From Anodontia alba (Eukaryota; Mollusca; Bivalvia; Lucinida; Lucinidae): DNA of 64,000 bases. The DNA lies in contig OZ024826.1 of the NCBI GenBank assembly GCA_964016985.1, forward strand, positions 46,414,978 through 46,478,977. The letters are read 5' to 3'. Each line of letters begins with the position of its first letter. Within the stretch, counting starts at the first letter, position 1. The notes beneath the pieces are model-generated. The model did no database searches and was not told the DNA's origin. It was given only the letters and a program-made list of their open reading frames with translations. Positions 1 through 11,579 of the stretch are shown here, piece by piece. The position numbers and the translations under genes are program-made.

Positions 1-399
1 TGCTTGTCCCCACAAAATGCTCAAGTTGTAAAGGGACATAACTCCCACAAAATTAACCTTACTCTATTCTTCAAAAGTTAAATGAGGTGATCCACTCCTC
101 AGACCCAATAAACTCACCAGTTTAAGACCCTAGCTCAAATAGTTATCGAGATATCTTACTAACAAAGAATGCGTGGCAAACGAATGTATGAACAACCCAA
201 AAGCAACTAGAGGCATAGAAAGGACATCCTGTTTGGTGAACTTTAGAATTACCTCAGTGGATCATTTGTAAAAGAGTAGGTAAGTTAACTACATACAGTT
301 GTATAAAGAAATAAGAAAAAGAATTGCTCAGATACTCTCATGGAGAATTATGGACTGGTACCTTTAATTTGCATCACTTACAAAAAAAATATTATTTAC

Positions 400-468
400 C
401 ATTCTTTTGGTTTCTTCTCAGTAGCTTTATCTTCTTTTTACAATAATGCGTCACATATCTGTCTTCAT
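400..468 (-). CDS. Fourth coding exon of the TDTF-repeat protein gene (gene runs off the window)
   Basis: The exon is 69 bp, with acceptor TACTGTTTCAG and donor AATG/GTAAAT. It takes two bases to complete an Asp codon, then gives EDRYVTHYCKKKIKLLRRNQ and two more residues. It ends in phase 1, so at least one further exon must lie left of base 1. Together the four exons give 330 in-frame codons. This exon is short, so its support is mainly its good splice sites and correct phase. Confidence 0.6.
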
Positions 469-1449
469 CTGAAACAGTAAATATGGTTAAACATATAAGC
501 CAGTAACCACAGAAAATAACAATTCTTCAATATTCTACTTCGCATTTGCCAGAGTAGAGTCTGAAGCACAAAGCACCTTTTAAAAGCGGCTATGGAGTAA
601 CAGACTGATGGAGGTGATAATAATGGGCATGATTGGAAATGGATGTCCATAATGTGGATTCATGCATTTTATGGGGACAATTTTGCCATATTTTGTCTCA
701 AAATAAACTAGAACCATTTATATATACCAGTGGAGATTGTTATTCTGCACGTTTTAGGCTTCATGTTATTAAAATTCGAGTGTCATGGGGTCACAAGTTT
801 TTTTATCCAACATCATTATTTTTAAACAAAAGTTCTTCAAAAGTAGAATAATTAATATTAATATCTTAATTGTTCACTCAATACTTTGGGATGTTTTGCC
901 CATGTGGCCTACATCAGCAGGGAAACAAAACTTCAACCTCTACACCCTACTGTAATAACCCTAAATATTGGGACAGGCCTGAGCAAACTGTAGGCCCAAT
1001 CAGAGTCTACACTGTTTGCCACTCATCCATATTTTAGACACATCAACAGGTAGAAAAACAAACTTTTCAATTCTTAGGACAAGTATGGTAAGGAGTTAAG
1101 ATGTCCCAATACCTGGGGTAAATATGGTATATCACTTTTTATTCTATACTTAGCAGTGAAATCAATGTATATCCGAAATGAATAAAATTGAAATTTCAAC
1201 TAGTGAAAGAATATGATATTTTCACTAGTGAAAAATAACAAGCTGATGTTATTTTCACTGCTCATTTCGGATTACTTCGGTTGTCTTAATTGTTTTCCTA
1301 ACAGATGGCAATCCCACTTCAGTTTATTGAACTCCTCTAACTTCTCTGTTTCTGAGCAATACTATCAAGTACTGTTGATCATTTTCTTAGTTAGAATGTC
1401 TGGAACATTATTATAATTTGCCAAAACTTTTGGATTTTGTCTCTGCTGC

Positions 1450-1760
1450 GCTTCAAATGTTAAGCACCGAACATCGACGCCATGAGGTTCATGTTTTGTT
1501 TGGTGACGTTATGACATCAAAAGCGCGCATTGGTGTGTAAACAATAAAATAAAAAGAAAATTTTCTCTTTTTCTGTGAATACCATAAAAATTTTCATCTC
1601 GTGTAATGAAAACATTCAAATTTTCACTTGTGCTTCGCACTCTTGAAAATACTGATTTTTCATTACACTCGATGGAAATATCTATGGTATTCACAGCATA
1701 AGAGTAAATATCCTCCATGTATAAAACTCCATAATCCACACTCATGAGTCTAGATTAGAC
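1450..1760. repeat. Palindromic repeat family K, copy 1
   Basis: Contains GGTGACGTTATGACATCAAA, GCGCGCATTGG and a hairpin of TTTTCATCTCGTGTAATGAA against its complement, ending in TGGTATTCACAG. The same blocks recur at 4220-4745. Upstream, 1190-1260 has short CACTAGTGAAAA palindromes of the same type. Confidence 0.6.
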
Positions 1761-1960
1761 TTATTTTCAACTAAGTGTATTGATATTTTCCTAATTTCTT
1801 CATGATAACGTCTGTTGTGGGTATTCATTAGAAATGTTTTGCTTCACAATCAACATTATCAGACAGGAATTTGCTTCCTTAGTAACTATAACTTAAAAAA
1901 ATAAAAATACAGGCTACTGCTTATGAAAGAATCTGCTCTCAAATTGAGTAAACACCTTCC

Positions 1961-2156
1961 TTTAATCCTTGTCATGCTGAATAAAGGTGCCATGCCCACT
2001 TCCAATTTTCAGTCAATCAGATAATTTGGTCCAGGTTGTTGATATAAATTCACATACTGAATGACAAACAGTGCAGATCCAGATCAGAAGCCAACTGATC
2101 TGGATCTACACTGTTTGCAAAGCAGGGTATATCTGGGTTCAGCAGGACAAGGGTTA
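1961..2156. repeat. Family B hairpin element
   Basis: Ends TTAATCCTTGTCATGCTGAA and CAGCAGGACAAGGGTTAA, with half of the palindromic core (CAACTGATCTGGATCTACAC). It ends 124 bases from the third exon of the minus-strand gene. Confidence 0.8.
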
Positions 2157-2285
2157 AGACTCGCTCCAATTGGAAGGGTAACAAATTATTTTCATGTCAT
2201 AGTTAGTTATTTCTCTTAAAGATTTATCCATTCCCCATAAAATTTCTATTCAGGTATTCACAGATGTATCAACACTAGTCCTCAC

Positions 2286-2424
2286 CTTCTTCCTCATCGA
2301 AAGGCAGTAACTCCATTCTGACCGGCTGTTTAGAATGACCTTTCTTCAATCGACGTACCATCTGTTCAATAAAATCCTTCTGAGCAACTTCAGTTTGCAG
2401 CTGAATCTCAGTTTCTCTCTCAAT
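2286..2424 (-). CDS. Third coding exon of the TDTF-repeat protein gene, coiled-coil-like
   Basis: The exon is 139 bp, with 46 codons plus one base, an acceptor ACATGTAG and a donor GAAG/GTGAGG. It enters in phase 0 after the previous exon's VDPAE. The product changes character to a charged amphipathic stretch (IERETEIQLQTEVAQKDFIE, then QMVRRLKKG and an acidic LLPFDEEE end). This could form a short coiled coil or helix. It leaves in phase 1, matching the next exon. Confidence 0.75.
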
Positions 2425-3790
2425 CTACATGTAATTTAAAATAAAACCATAGTGAGATGGTACACAAAATTTGCATAGACCAGAAGAGCCTAGATGCATC
2501 CAGGCCTTTCGACCAAAAATTATTACCCAAAATTAACCTAAATATGAGGACATCAGAATCTCACCATAAATCCTAAAATGTTAACATGTTTGTTTGGTTT
2601 AAACAGTATTTTATTTGTTTAAAATTTTCACAAATGTTTGATTTATCTATAGAAAAATATCCAAGAGAAAGTCAACTGACTTATTTGAATCTGATAACCA
2701 GATGTGTCTAAATGTGCTGACTGAATGACAGAAAGACAGGTGATTAACAAGCTGACAGAGGTACAGCATATTAAAACATTTGCATTACATTTCATCACAT
2801 TACCACATATATGTATAATGTAAACTTTCAGCAATAATTCTGTATAAATCAACATTTTTAACCAAACCTTTTGATATTTTGTCTGATTTCTCCACAAAAT
2901 GTACCGTATTTACCCAAAGTATTGGGGCACCTTTTCAACTTACCACACTTGTCCTAAAATTTGAAATAATCCAATCTCAATTACCTATTGATGCGTCTAA
3001 AACATTGCTGTATGTATGGCAAACTAACTGTGTAGATCCTGATCAGACACTGCCTTCTGTGGCATCCGATCTGGGTCTTCAGTGTACCAATACTTAGGAT
3101 TATTACAGTATGTTGTGGGTATTCATCAGAAGCACCTCGCTAATAAGAACCCATAACGTATGTTTTGTGGACAAATAAGAATAATATTTATCTTGATACT
3201 TATCTTATCCAGAGCTATGTTAGCCATTTTCACCATATAAGGTGGAAAATGTTGAAGATTTTGGTTTCTAAGTGCAATAAAACAGATTTATGCAGTAAAA
3301 AAGTTTGCTGCTACTAGTCAACAAACAAATCAAAAAGCTGATTAGAATGGCAAACTTATGAAAATTCCCCAAAACGTAGACCCCTACATGCCAGTTTTCA
3401 CTATGTATTATATAGAGGAACATAGGGTCAGTACACAGCAGAGACTTGTTAACCCATTGTAGACTGAGTAGACTCCCCCACACTACATACTGGAAGAGTC
3501 CAATTTCAATTTTAGGTTCGTCCGGCTATGAGATTTAGATATTCCTAAAGAAAAATGGCTAAACTATTTGCAAACAGTGAAGACCCTGATCGGACACTGC
3601 ATTCTGCAGCATCTGATCTGGGTCTGCACTGCTTGCCAATTATCTTTTAGGGGTCTCCAGACTACAATGGGTTAACATAATGAAGACAGGAATAGTTGTG
3701 TCAATCAGTATTGTGACATAGTGTTGTGCTTTGATCCTGTTAGACCGTTTATATGGTATTCACTCTAAAATCACCAGTAACTAAGTATGA

Positions 3791-4095
3791 TTTGTTTGTT
3801 TTGAGATTTTACGGCCCAGTCAACCCAATGGGATCATGTCGAGCGTGGTCAGTTTACCTAACCACACGTTTACTGGGCAGGTTTAGTCCTCTAAGCGGTT
3901 AACCAGTATTATGCACATTCTTTCGCCAGAAACTGACAACTGCCCTTCTTGAATCAGCGGAAGGGAGAGAATGACCGTAGAAGATATTTCATGATCAATC
4001 TCCACGAAAGAATGTTGCCGACCTCGGCGGGGGTTGAACCCGTGACCCCCTGGTCTCCAGTGGACGGCGGATCCAACTGAGCCACCGAGGCAGGC
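3791..4095 (-). mobile_element. tRNA-derived SINE, complete
   Basis: The right end, read on the minus strand, is tRNA-like: an A box in GGCTCAGTTGG and a B box in GGGTTCAACCC. The body and tail end in TTGTTTG repeats at the left. A 13-bp target-site duplication, TAACTAAGTATGA, flanks it at 3778-3790 and 4096-4108. It lies in intron 3 of the TDTF-repeat gene. Confidence 0.9.
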
Positions 4096-4219
4096 TAACT
4101 AAGTATGAATTTACATATACCTGCACTTATAACAGTCTGCAAGTCAAACTCCTCACATAGCTCCAAGTAAGAGGGTTATCCTGACAACCTTTCTTCTCAC
4201 TTCTCACAAAAATATATAG

Positions 4220-4745
4220 AGGATATTCAAATGTTTGGAGTGAATATGACTTTTATTTCATCGAGTGAAGTGAAAAAATGTATATTTCATGAGTGCCGAA
4301 CATTTTTTCACTTCACGAGATGAAAAAAAAGTCATATTCACGACAAACATTTGAATTTTCTTTTTATTATATACATCACTTTCGATAGAAGAGATGCAAA
4401 TCTTGCATTTGCAAGGGAAAGTCTGACACGCAGTTTTGTCCCTTGGCGCCATGACGTTCATGTTTTGTTTTGTTTGGTGACGTTAGATATGACGTCAGAA
4501 ACGCGCATTGGCGTGTAAAAATAAAATAAAAAGAAAATTTACTCTTTTTCAGTGAATACCATAAAATTTTTCATCTCGTGTAATGAAAACATAAATGTTA
4601 ATAAGAAAAAAGTAGATCCAGATCTTATATTTTTCACTGCTCAGAGGAGTGAAAATATAAGTTTTATATTTTCACTAGTGAAAATATAAAACTTATATTT
4701 CACTAGTGAAAATATGCATTTTATTTCATTAATAATTCTCTATAT
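4220..4745. repeat. Palindromic repeat family K, copy 2 (compound)
   Basis: Two nested hairpins: ATGACTTTTATTTCATCGAG with its complement near 4310-4345, and stacked CACTAGTGAAAATAT palindromes at 4660-4720. The middle block (GTCAGAAACGCGCATTGGCG) matches copy 1. Confidence 0.6.
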
Positions 4746-4824
4746 TTCATTACTTTGCATATAATCAATGTTGTGACAGACGATTTGTTAAAAGAGGAGT
4801 ATTTGATGATAATTCTGTGATAAT

Positions 4825-4930
4825 TTTCTAATATATGTTGTGGGTACTCATTAGAAGCTCCTTGTGGAGGCGCTTCTAATGAATACCAACAACATATGCT
4901 TTTATGGAGGAATAAGAAAAATCATCCCAT
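4825..4930. repeat. Family D hairpin (TTGTGGGTACTCATTAGAAG)
   Basis: ATGTTGTGGGTACTCATTAG is paired with CTAATGAATACCAACAACAT around a CTCCTTGTGGAGGC turn. Relatives, some broken, are at 3105-3180, 5765-5930, 6150-6245, 16905-17015, 24325-24410, 29050-29145, 39805-39870, 43425-43500, 49255-49320 and 53435-53510. Confidence 0.6.
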
Positions 4931-4954
4931 AATTATCACCAAAGACTCCTCCTG

Positions 4955-5142
4955 AACCCTAGTCCTGCTGAACCGGGATATACCCTGACTTTGCAAACAG
5001 TGTAGAAGCCAACTGATCTGGATCTGCACTGTTTGGTATTAAGTATATGAATTTGTATTAACAACCTAAATCAATTAATTTGATTGGCTGAAAATTAGAA
5101 GTGGGTGTGGCATCTTAATTTATTCAGCATGACAAGGGTTAA
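4955..5142. repeat. Family B hairpin element, reverse orientation
   Basis: Starts AACCCTAGTCCTGCTGAACC and ends TTATTCAGCATGACAAGGGT. Part of the core palindrome is deleted, leaving AGAAGCCAACTGATCTGG. Confidence 0.75.
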
Positions 5143-5534
5143 CAAGTCCTCTGTTGTGAGTAATAACTAGAATCTGCTTATTGATAATAAGATATGAAGA
5201 TAGGAAAATCCAGAACATGAGATATACATGTATATATTTTTCTTTTCTTAAATATTTCTTTTCTTCACATTTTAAGTAATTAACCCATCGTCTTACTGTA
5301 CAAAGTCCAAACTCTTTGGGTATTTTAGTACATTTTCTCAATGAGTGCAAAACTCTAAATTGAGGGCTTTTCTTTTTTTTTTCAACAAAAAGGTATTTAA
5401 TTTAATGTTTTTCTTATTTCTCCAAGAAAATATGTTATGGGATCTCATTAGAAGTGCCATGTCAAGGTCCTAACATGTTTTCACGGATGAATTAGAAAAT
5501 TATTTACCAGAATATCTCCAGAGCCAGAAGACTT

Positions 5535-5755
5535 GTTAACCCTTTCCATGCTGAATAAATTAAGATGCCACGCCTACTTCTAATTTTCAGCCAATCAGAT
5601 TTCTTGATCCAGGCTGTTCATACAAATTCACATACTTAATGCCTAACAGTGTAGATCCAGATCAATTGGCTTCTTCAGAAGCCAACTGATCTGGATCTAC
5701 ACTGTCACTGTCAGCAAAGAAAAGGCATATCTGGGTTCAGAACAACCAGGGTTAA
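5535..5755. repeat. Family B hairpin element
   Basis: Carries the perfect core palindrome AGTTGGCTTCTTCAGAAGCC... flanked by TAGATCCAG/CTGGATCTA arms. Terminal TTAACCC/GGGTTAA. Confidence 0.8.
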
Positions 5756-5764
5756 GGAGGGTGT

Positions 5765-5930
5765 TTGGTGATAATTCTGGGATATTTTTTCTTATTTCTC
5801 CATAAAACGTATGTTGTGCGTGCTCATTAGAAAAGCCTCTTTGAGGTGCCATCTAATGAGTACCCACAACATTTGTTTTTATGGATAAATTGAGAAAATT
5901 ATCCCAGAATTAGCATCAAATTTTCCTCGT
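5765..5930. repeat. Family D hairpin element
   Basis: GGTGATAATTCTGGGATATT is mirrored by AATTATCCCAGAATTAGCAT, with ATGTTGTGCGTGCTCATTAG arms inside. It ends 40 bases from the second exon of the minus-strand gene. Confidence 0.6.
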
Positions 5931-5973
5931 TAACAAGTCCTGTACGTTAACAAGTCCTGTGTGGATAATATAC

Positions 5974-6094
5974 CTCAGCGGGGTCAACAAAGTGTACATG
6001 AGAACTGATCTCTGTTGGTTCAAATGTGTAACTATAATCATCATCGGTATACGACTCCTCGGTTTCATCTTCATCTGTCAGTCTTGGTGACATG
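5974..6094 (-). CDS. Second coding exon of the TDTF-repeat protein gene
   Basis: The exon is 121 bp, with one base completing a Ser codon from exon 1 and then 40 codons. It is bounded by a TTGTAG acceptor and a GAG/GTATAT donor (phase 0). The encoded segment (SMSPRLTDEDETEESYTDDD, then YSYTFEPTEI...HFVDPAE) continues the acidic Tyr/Thr/Asp-rich style of exon 1. The 2.5-kb intron before it is filled with palindromic repeats, a SINE and a MITE. Confidence 0.75.
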
Positions 6095-6306
6095 CTACAA
6101 TATATAAAAGCATAGTTCCATTACCCATATAAGATGGGGTATCCACATAATATTTTTCTTATTTCTCCAAAACATTGTTGTGGGTACGCATTAGAAGCAC
6201 TTGAGTACCCACAACATGTTTTCATGGAGACAGAAGAAAAACATAAGTACTTTTTGGTTGAACAAAGTGCCTTTTCTGGAGCCATGTAAAATGCAGAAAT
6301 CAGTTT

Positions 6307-6530
6307 TAACACTTAGCACCCTGGGTAAAACTTTCAGCAGACGACATATTGAAATATTTTTCTTATTTTTCCCAGAAAACAGGATCTGTCATTTCATGTA
6401 AACTGTTTCCATGGAGACAAGCTGCATGAATTGTCGTATCCTATTTTCTGGGAAGAAAATAAGAAAAAAAAAAATCACCAATTTGTTATCTGCTGAATTA
6501 GCCCAGAGAGTGGTACAGGTTAAGGTGATC
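6307..6530. mobile_element. Family C hairpin element, copy 1
   Basis: Begins AACACTTAGCACCCTGGGTA, then CAGCAGACGACATATTGAAA. The central arms are GAAAACAGGATCTGTCATTT and its complement. The right end is AGAGTGGTACAGGTTAA. Confidence 0.75.
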
Positions 6531-6805
6531 AATGTTAACCCATTGTAGTTGGGAGACCCATAAAAGGGTAATTGGTAAACAGTGCAGATCCAGATGAGAC
6601 GCTGCAGAATGCGGCATCTGATCAGGGTCTCCATTGTTTGAAAATAGTTCAACCATTTTCTCTCAGAATAACTAAATCACATAGCCTGACATACCTAAAA
6701 TCGAAATTAGAATCTTCCAGTACACAGTGTGGATGAGTTCATTCAGTCTACAATGGGTTGAAACAGGGGCCATGAAAACAGGAGTTTTCTACTTAAGACA
6801 TTGAT

Positions 6806-7303
6806 CGTGAAATCATTTCTATGGTCATTCTCCCACTCCCACCTGATTCAAGAAAGGCAGTTGTCAGTTACTGTGAAAGGATGTGCACAAGTACTGGTAA
6901 ACTGCTTACAGGACTATTATTGAGCCTGCTCAGGAGAAGTGTGAGTACATCACGAAAACATGCCTTTATAATTCTGACCCCCTTAAACCTCACTTTTATA
7001 TAGTAAAACTGAGGTTTACTGGGGTATACATTATTTTTCTTATTTCTGCTCAAAAACATAGATTGTGGGTACTCTTTAGAACCGTCTTGGCAACAGGGTT
7101 CTAACGTGTACCCACAATCTACATGTATGTTTTGAGCAGAAATTTGGAAAAATATCAGAATTTTTATCTGAAAACTTTTTGGTGGTGAATTTTTTTTTTC
7201 AATATATTTGAATAGGCGTGTTTTCGTAATGAGGTTTGCTGACCAGCCTGACAATACTGTAGCAGTGTTGACTGGGCAGTAAAACTCACTCAAACAAACA
7301 AAA
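6806..7303 (+). mobile_element. SINE body, 5'-truncated and split by a MITE
   Basis: The left part (GATCGTGAAATCATTTCTAT… CAAGTACTGGTAAACTGCTT) and the right part (CAGTGTTGACTGGGCAG… AACAAACAAA) match the body and tail of the tRNA SINE. The tRNA head is missing. A family-A MITE at 6949-7231 separates the two parts. Confidence 0.75.
6949..7231. mobile_element. Family A MITE, copy 1 (inside a SINE)
   Basis: Ends ATCACGAAAACATGCC and GGCGTGTTTTCGTAAT. The central hairpin is AACATAGATTGTGGGTACTC... with TAGAACC/GGTTCTA arms. TTTTGACCCCCTTAAAC-type sub-ends are followed by a second inverted CCCCA/TGGGG pair. No transposase is present. Confidence 0.85.
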
Positions 7304-7314
7304 ACAGGAGCATA

Positions 7315-7526
7315 TTAAACCTTCTCATGCTGAATAAATTAAGATGCCTCACCCACTTCAAATTCTAGCCAATCAGATTACTTGATCCGGGTTTTTGATA
7401 GAAATTCACATATTTAATGACAAACAGTGCAGATCCAGATCAGTTGGCTTTTCCAGAAGCCAACTGATCTGGATCTACACTGTTTGCTAAGACAGGGCAT
7501 GTCGTGTTCAGCAAGAGAAGGGTTAA
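7315..7526. repeat. Family B hairpin element
   Basis: Complete copy with both termini and the GCCAACTGATCTGGATCTAC core arm. It lies 12 bases after the split SINE. Confidence 0.8.
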
Positions 7527-7862
7527 GTTTTATCAGAATCTTTATACTTTTTTCCCAGTAGACTCTTAACAGTTTCAAAGTTTGTTGTCTGTTGAATCTA
7601 ACCAGAGTGGTATAAAAGGTTAAAGGAAATGTGTCAAGCAAAAGCAGGTCTGATTGGAACTTTCACTTTTTTTTTTCCAATTGACTACAACAGTATCAAA
7701 ACTTTTAAGTACAAATGTATGCTTAAGGAGTGAAATGGATTATTTTCGTCATGACACTGCAAGTGACGTTAAGGACACAAAATCAAAATGCACACTTTGT
7801 ATTCACCTATATGCATACATGTATATCTTATGTTCTACTACTGATATTATGTATTATTATAA

Positions 7863-8083
7863 TTAACCCTTGTCATGCTGAATAATTTAAGATGCCACGC
7901 CCATTTCTAATTTTCAGCCAATCAGATGACTTGATCAGATTGTTGATATAAATTTACATACCCGGGTACTGAATGACAAACAGTGCAGATCCAGATCAGT
8001 TGGCTTCTTCAGAAGCCAACTGATCTGGATCTACACTGTTTGTTAAGGCAGGACATATTCAGGTTCAGCAGGACAAGGGTTAA
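7863..8083. repeat. Family B hairpin element
   Basis: The best-preserved copy: TTAACCCTTGTCATGCTGAA at left, CAGCAGGACAAGGGTTAA at right, with perfect CAGTTGGCTTC/GAAGCCAACTG arms between them. Confidence 0.85.
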
Positions 8084-8640
8084 TCTTTAAAGCACCATCC
8101 AGGTACAGCTAAATAGATTCTATTCTTTTTTTTATTTTTCAGAGTAAATAAAACATGAAATTTCAAGAGATTTGTTAATTCACACCAAATGCCATGCCTA
8201 ATTCTCTTGCAAGAATATACATATATACAAAAAAAAAAAAAAAAAAAAAATGTATTCTAGATGATAATTTACATGTAGTGCTTCACATCTCTTTCAACAT
8301 TATTTAAGTCACATCAAGAAAATGAAAAAGTTATATTGAAACACTCTGCAATGAAGTGCCATGCAGTCAGAATACATTTTAGAATTACATGTACATGTAG
8401 GTCATCTGCTGCTTATGAAACTGATGCTTTGAGGGCAAACCAACTCTGCAGAGATGCGGCATAAAAAAACCTTGAAAATCTAATAGTGTCACTGGTCACT
8501 TAGCACTTTAATTCTCTAAATGATATGTCCCAATTTTCTACCTTTTACTACAGGAGTAGGGTACAAAACATATTTCCAGAACAATACTGAGCACAAGGAA
8601 CCCAGGAATACCTGAAAAATTTGTTAAAATGTATACTTAC

Positions 8641-9302
8641 GATCTCTCCCCTAATGATACAGTGTATTCAGAACTTTGACTGTAGCCCCCTTTCTCTTTA
8701 TCTCTGTCCCTAGTATAACTACTGTAAGATGACAGCTGGGAGCCAGCTGGGGTGTATGACCGTGAGACTGATTTCTCAAAATCACTCTTTGAATAATCAT
8801 CTTCATCTGTTCGCTCACCAATTTCAAAAGTGTCAGTGTATGTTCCCGGTGGATATGTGTCTGAATAAGTGCTATCAACAGCTGTCTCTGACACAAATGT
8901 GTCAATCACAGTGTCAATAGCTTCTGTTATGTGAGTGTCTGCTTCAATCACAGTATCTATAGCTTCAGTACCCGTAAAAGCTGTATCAATTTGTTCTGAC
9001 ACCTGAGTATTGCCTCTACTCACTGCTGAAATCACTGTTTTGATGTCCGACTGACCATTTCCAGAAGTAGATTTGCTAACTCCACTCCCATTGATAAATG
9101 TGTCACTATACGAATCTTGAGAATTACTGAGAAATGTATCTGTATAAATATGACTTTGAGAGGGTTCCTCAAAGGTGTCGGTATAAACATATTTTTCCGA
9201 CACGGAATCTCCGACACTCCTTGCAGATCTAGGAGTTCTAGGGCTTCTCCTGGTCTCTGATACTTCTGGAATATTCCACTTTACAGATCCCTTTTTTGCC
9301 AT
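8641..9302 (-). CDS. First coding exon of unrecognised acidic TDTF-repeat protein
   Basis: I do not recognise the family. The exon encodes 220 residues plus two bases, from a start at MAKKGSVKWNIPEVSETRR. The first ~30 residues are basic and rich in Ser/Pro/Arg (RRSPRTPRSARS). The rest is acidic, Ser/Thr-rich and probably disordered, with six variants of a Tyr-x-Asp-Thr-Phe motif (YTDTF twice early, SDTF, IDTF, SDTY, YTDTF) and a run of IDTVI-like repeats. There is no signal peptide or membrane segment, so it is likely intracellular. The exon ends AGAGATC then GTAAGT, a strong donor in phase 2, and the next exon supplies the missing third base in frame. Motifs of this type recall low-complexity segments of ciliary or centrosomal proteins, but that is only an impression. 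The coding call rests on length, composition and phase agreement with three further exons. Confidence 0.8.
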
Positions 9303-9474
9303 TTCACCACTTTTTCAGATTTAAACCTTAAAAGGAAAACAATACAAAAAAAATCTTTATGATAAGCATTCTAAATATAAATATTGTATTTAAAAACAAA
9401 TTCTAGATTGTGCAGTCGATAGCACACCATCCAAAGTCCCCACACTTTCACCATTAAGCAGAGAAAAGTGAAAA

Positions 9475-10180
9475 CAAGAGGGCCCAGAGGGCCCTAATTC
9501 ACTCACCTGAGTGTCATTGTCTCTAGTATATTCTAAAAGACTATGATTTCTCTTCATAGGACTACGTATGTACGTTTAAAATTTGTTGAAAATGAATGTT
9601 TTCGGATGACAGGCTGGGGATGCTGGAGAGAAGCATGATCGCAGGTTGCTTTATTGTTGAATAGGCATGTGAACTAGATGAAGCTATGTAACCAAATATC
9701 AATGGCCAAGACCTTCTAGTTTCAGACAAAAAGATTTTTAAGGTATATAAGTATATATAAAACAAGATGGCAGCCATGGTGGCCATCTTGGATTTCCAAC
9801 AGGGACGATTTTAGCTATTTTTTACCTACAATCACCCCGATGCTTCCTACCAAGTTTAAAGTCAATAAGCCTTTCGATTCAGGTGAAGAAGCGAAAAAAA
9901 ATAGATTTTCAATTGTTTTTTTCAGTTAAGAAGAAGAAGCGAAAAATAGATTTTCAAGATGGCCGCCAAGTTTGTAATCAATTGGCTTTTGGGTTTAGGA
10001 AAAGAAGCGAAAAATAGATTTTCAAGATGGCCTAGGTTGCCATCTTGGATTTCAGATTGGCATGATTTTAGCTATTTTTTATCTATAAGTCATCCCGATG
10101 CTTCCTACCAAGTTTGGAGTCAATTAGCCTTTCAGTTCAGGAGAAGAAGCGAAAATAGATTTTCAAGATGGTAACACATT
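9475..10180. repeat. Dispersed-type element with two ~140-bp internal repeats
   Basis: Starts AAGAGGGCCCAGAGGGCCCT and has two copies of a block reading GATTTTAGCTATTTTTTA... CCCGATGCTTCCTACCAAGT ... AGAAGCGAAAA at 9806-9900 and 10065-10155. ATAGATTTTCAAGATGGC spacers repeat between them. No coding capacity. Confidence 0.6.
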
Positions 10181-10588
10181 TCTCGGAACAAACTGGGAAC
10201 ACGTTGACTTTTCTCAATTGTGAAATGAGAAAGTGAGGATTCAAAGGAAAGCATGTTTTGACAGATAAATAAATATTTGATAGTTATCATAACTCAGTTA
10301 TCCTTTGAACACAAAAAGGGAGAAGATGAGTCTTGATAAAGAACTGACTGATTCCCTTAATCCAGTTAGTTAAAGATGATACACTGTATAAGGAGATGTT
10401 CACAGCTTGTAAGACAAGTAAATAAATTTGCATTCCCAAAGTGAGTATTTTCCAGTGTCGGAAATTCTGATTTGATTTACGTCAGTTTCGATTTACGTCA
10501 CCCAATCAAAAATACTTCCCTTATAATAACTGTGCACAAAGGGTAAGTGCGGGCTTGCTGGAACTGAGGAAATGAACAATGTAATTGT

Positions 10589-10896
10589 TGATTTGTTTGT
10601 GTTGAGGTTTTATGGCCCAGTCAACCCAATGGGGTCATGTCGAGTGCGGTCAGTTTACCTAACCACATATTTACTGGGCAGGCTTAGTCCTCTAAGCCGT
10701 TAACCAGTATTGTGCACATTCTTTCGCCAGAAACTGACAACTGCCCTTCTTGAATCAGTGGAAGGAGAGAATGACCTTAGAAAATATTTCACGATCAATC
10801 TCCACGAAAGAATGTTACCAACCTTGGCTGGGGTTGACCCCGCGACCTCCTGGTCTCCAGTCGGACGGCGCATCCAACTGAGCCACCGAGGCCGGC
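10589..10896 (-). mobile_element. tRNA-derived SINE, complete
   Basis: Same family and orientation as the copy at 3791. It has a 10-bp target-site duplication, ATGTAATTGT, at 10579-10588 and 10897-10906. The B box is slightly changed (GGGGTCAACCCC). Confidence 0.9.
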
Positions 10897-10966
10897 ATGT
10901 AATTGTCGAAAAACGTTAACTTCATCATATTATATTCTAAGCAATTCTTGGGATTTAGCATGTCAT

Positions 10967-11572
10967 ATAGACCTTTTTAATGTTATTGTTTTTATCCAGG
11001 CTACTGACCACATGATTACAATGTTATGTCACGTGACCAAAAATTGTGGATGGCAGAAACATTTCCTGTTCCATTGATACCATTTGATTCAAGCCAAATT
11101 TTACTATGAAAATGAATCACTTTTGATTAATGTTTAATCGTAAATTTTATCTAGTATTTTAAAATACAGCTTTAAGAAGCAATCTAACTGTTCTTCTTAA
11201 GACAAATACAACTGTTTCAATGATATTTTTCCGATATCAGCAGGCATGCGCGCAACTGTAATATTGCTTTATGGTGTCCATTTTTACACCTAGTTTTAGC
11301 CACTATATAGTCAAAATAGATGTCAATATTTGTGGTTATGACATTTGAATGATCACTCGATGAGAATCTCTTCTGAAAAGAAACTTTTGACGAATGAAAC
11401 TGTTTTATTTTTCTGAATAAACATCGGCAATTATACTGTCCAATAAATGTAAACAACAACTTTCTGCCATCCAATTGGAACGAGGCTAGAACGTACATGT
11501 ACTCTGCGTTAAAGACCGAGAGGTTTCCAATGGTGTTTATTGTGTGATGTAGTGTTTAAAAGGGTCTATAGG
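10967..11572. mobile_element. Candidate non-autonomous DNA element
   Basis: The ends TATAGACCTTTTT and AAAAGGGTCTATA are inverted repeats about 600 bp apart. There is no transposase between them. Internal pairs (GGATGGCAGAAACA / CTTTCTGCCATCC) also pair inversely. Confidence 0.5.
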
Positions 11573-11579
11573 AAAACTG

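Noticed and set aside
4021..4095. tRNA-like sequence with A and B boxes
   Set aside because: It is the head of a SINE with target-site duplications, not a tRNA gene. The same holds at 10820-10896 and 23165-23220.
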